Source: JADLGL01 sp963823045
Lineage (GTDB): Bacteria; Pseudomonadota; Alphaproteobacteria; Rhizobiales; Kaistiaceae
DNA: 64,000 nt
Assembly (NCBI GenBank): GCA_963823045.1
Contig: CAWGKA010000009.1
Span: 1-64,000 of the forward strand
Reading direction: 5' to 3'
The position numbers were made by a program, and so were the translations under genes. The notes beneath the pieces are model-generated. The model saw only the letters and a list, made by a program, of their open reading frames with translations. It was not told the DNA's origin and made no database searches. This document shows, piece after piece, positions 62,572 to 64,000 of this stretch (position 1 is its first letter; the number at the start of each line of letters is the position of its first letter).

Positions 62572-64000
62572 ATGCCGTTCCGCAGGTCTGATCATCTCTC
62601 GTCACGCGCTCGCAAGGTGCTTGGCGTGTGCATCTTTTACGCTTGCTTGATGGCCGGATTCAATGCCGCCGCACAGGAGATGCCGAGCAGAGATCGGGCC
62701 TCTTTCTGGGACCTCACCCTCGGTGCGAACGCTCTGGAACTCGACCCGGAACTGTATGGAGACTATGCCTGCGGCACCAATGGCGGGCCGCCGTCAACGC
62801 TGATCAACGGCTGGGCCGATTTTGCCCAATGCCGTGCCGAACCAGACACCGGTCTGCACGAGGTCCAGTTCCGCTATGACAACGAAGCCGAGTATTGGGC
62901 GCGAGCCAACAACTTCGTCGGAATGGTGCCTCAGGTTGAAGGAACGAAGCTCTACAATCTCGCCGTGATCGTTTCGGCCCTGTTTGACGACGACGGTTTC
63001 CTCGTCGGGCTGCGCGCCGTCACCGACCCGAGGGTCACCGACGACCTCAGGATGCAGTCCATCAGCCTCCGCAATTTCCTGCTCGCCCGTTTCGATCCCA
63101 ATTCGTGGACCTGCGAGAACCTGCCTCTCGACGAAGGCGAGGTTCCGATCGGCGACCGTTCCCTCAAGGAGATATGCACCAAGTCCACCGAAAATGCCGA
63201 TCTGCGCGTTGAATCGCACTTCTTCCGCAAGCAGGGTCAATTCGGCCTCGATCCGCGCACGAACGAACCCGTCAGCGGGCTGTTCGAAAGCAGCGTTCGG
63301 TTCGAGATGATGCTCAACCAACCCATCGAGGACCGGGCGCAGCGGCTTGCCTACATCGCAGCGAACCCGCGACCGCCAACGGAAGCGGAGTTCGAACCGG
63401 GAACGGGCGCTCAATTGTCCCGGTTGCGATCTGAGCGGGATCGACCTCAAGCGTCAGAACCTCACCGGCGCCAATCTGGCCGGCGCCAACCTGTCAGGGG
63501 CCAATCTTCACGGCGCCAATCTCACTCAGGCGAACCTCACCGGCGCCGATTTGACCAACGCCAATTTGAACCGGGCGACCCTTCGGCAGACCGATCTCGC
63601 GGGCGCTACAATGACGGGTGCCATGGCCTATGGTGCGCTCGCCGACGGCGTCAATCTCGCCGGCGCCGATATCAGCCACGCGCATTTCCAGGAAGCCAGA
63701 CTGACACGCGCCAATCTCGACGACGCCCGCGCCGTGGCCGTCGATTTCAGCCGCGCAACGCTTTCCTTCGTGACGGCGCGGAACGCCAATTTCGGCGGGA
63801 GCTGGTTCAATGACGGCCAGCTCAATCGCGGCGACTTCAGCGGCGCAATCTTCCTGCAAACGCTGATGCAAAATGTCGTGCTGACCGACGCCAACCTGAC
63901 GGACGCCAGCTTCGACACCGCGGATCTGATCGGCGCCGATCTACGGGGCGCGATCCTGACCAACACGGATTTCAACAATGCGCGCCTCACTCGCGTCAAC
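62572..64000 (+). CDS. secreted protein: novel N-terminal domain plus pentapeptide repeats (locus 2, runs off window)
   Basis: Start ATG 62572; AAGG lies eight bases upstream. Signal peptide VLGVCIFYACLMAGFNAAAQ. The N-terminal domain matches that of the gene at 45546: YACGTNGGPPSTLINGWADF, TGLHEVQFRYDNEAEYWARA, GTKLYNLAVIVSALFDDDGF, VGLRAVTDPRV, WTCENLPLDEGEVPIGD, FRKQGQFGLDPRTNEP. After an indel near 63413 the next frame gives NCPGCDLSGIDLKRQNLTGA and pentapeptides through the window edge (TNTDFNNARLTRVN). The 3' end is beyond 64000. Divergent from the cytochrome with 104 bases between starts. Confidence 0.85.

Overview
The window reads as a high-GC alphaproteobacterial chromosome segment, most likely Hyphomicrobiales (Rhizobiales). 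The main evidence is the gene order argB, HAD pyrimidine 5'-nucleotidase, dapD, DUF805, dapE, truA at 20.5-25.4 kb, together with a complete N-acetylglutaminylglutamine amide (NAGGN) osmolyte cluster at 8.0-12.8 kb and typical rhizobial small genes (DUF1488, DUF3309, CsbD, DUF502). I cannot name a genus.

Layout. 0-16 kb: phosphoglucomutase next to a decayed partial copy of its own 3' end, a glycine-zipper stress-type protein, a broken GGDEF gene, a secreted ricin-type lectin, the NAGGN trio, and three secreted proteins made of one cysteine-containing beta-domain repeat. 16-20 kb: a three-gene coiled-coil/membrane operon and a receiver-only response regulator. 20-28 kb: arginine/lysine biosynthesis, truA, an AI-2E-type permease, a FAH-family hydrolase, a flavin-binding-fold protein and tRNA-Phe. 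28-43 kb: an accessory stretch of secreted and small proteins: an LCCL plus repeat-domain protein, CsbD, DUF3309, a Crp/Fnr regulator, DUF1488, DUF502, translationally coupled tiny genes, fasciclin, a 2OG-Fe(II) oxygenase-like protein and kelch. 43-51 kb: locus 1, with two PQQ dehydrogenases (one disrupted), a c-type cytochrome and two secreted pentapeptide-repeat proteins. 51-55 kb: secreted proteins including two nuclease-fold proteins without catalytic residues. 55-59.7 kb: a Gld-type ABC transporter operon. 60-64 kb: locus 2, again PQQ dehydrogenase, c-type cytochrome and pentapeptide protein.

How the genes work together. The most interesting candidate system is the repeated module of PQQ dehydrogenase, CGRPGT-type cytochrome c and secreted pentapeptide protein. 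It occurs twice with different orientations. All three dehydrogenases carry the D-x-D signature associated with lanthanide-dependent enzymes, and two of the pentapeptide proteins share an uncharacterised N-terminal domain. A 16-bp palindrome (TRACCC-N4-GGGTYA) occurs three times, only in locus 1 control regions. The second candidate is a family of at least 14 copies of a pre-peptidase-C-like secreted beta domain spread over five genes, one of them fused to an LCCL domain.

Caution. About 25 apparent single-base indels interrupt genes between 0 and 24.4 kb, including argB, dapD and dapE. None is visible from 24.7 to 48.9 kb. Most look like one-base insertions and are better explained by uneven sequence quality than by biology, so I annotate interrupted genes across the shifts and note each break.
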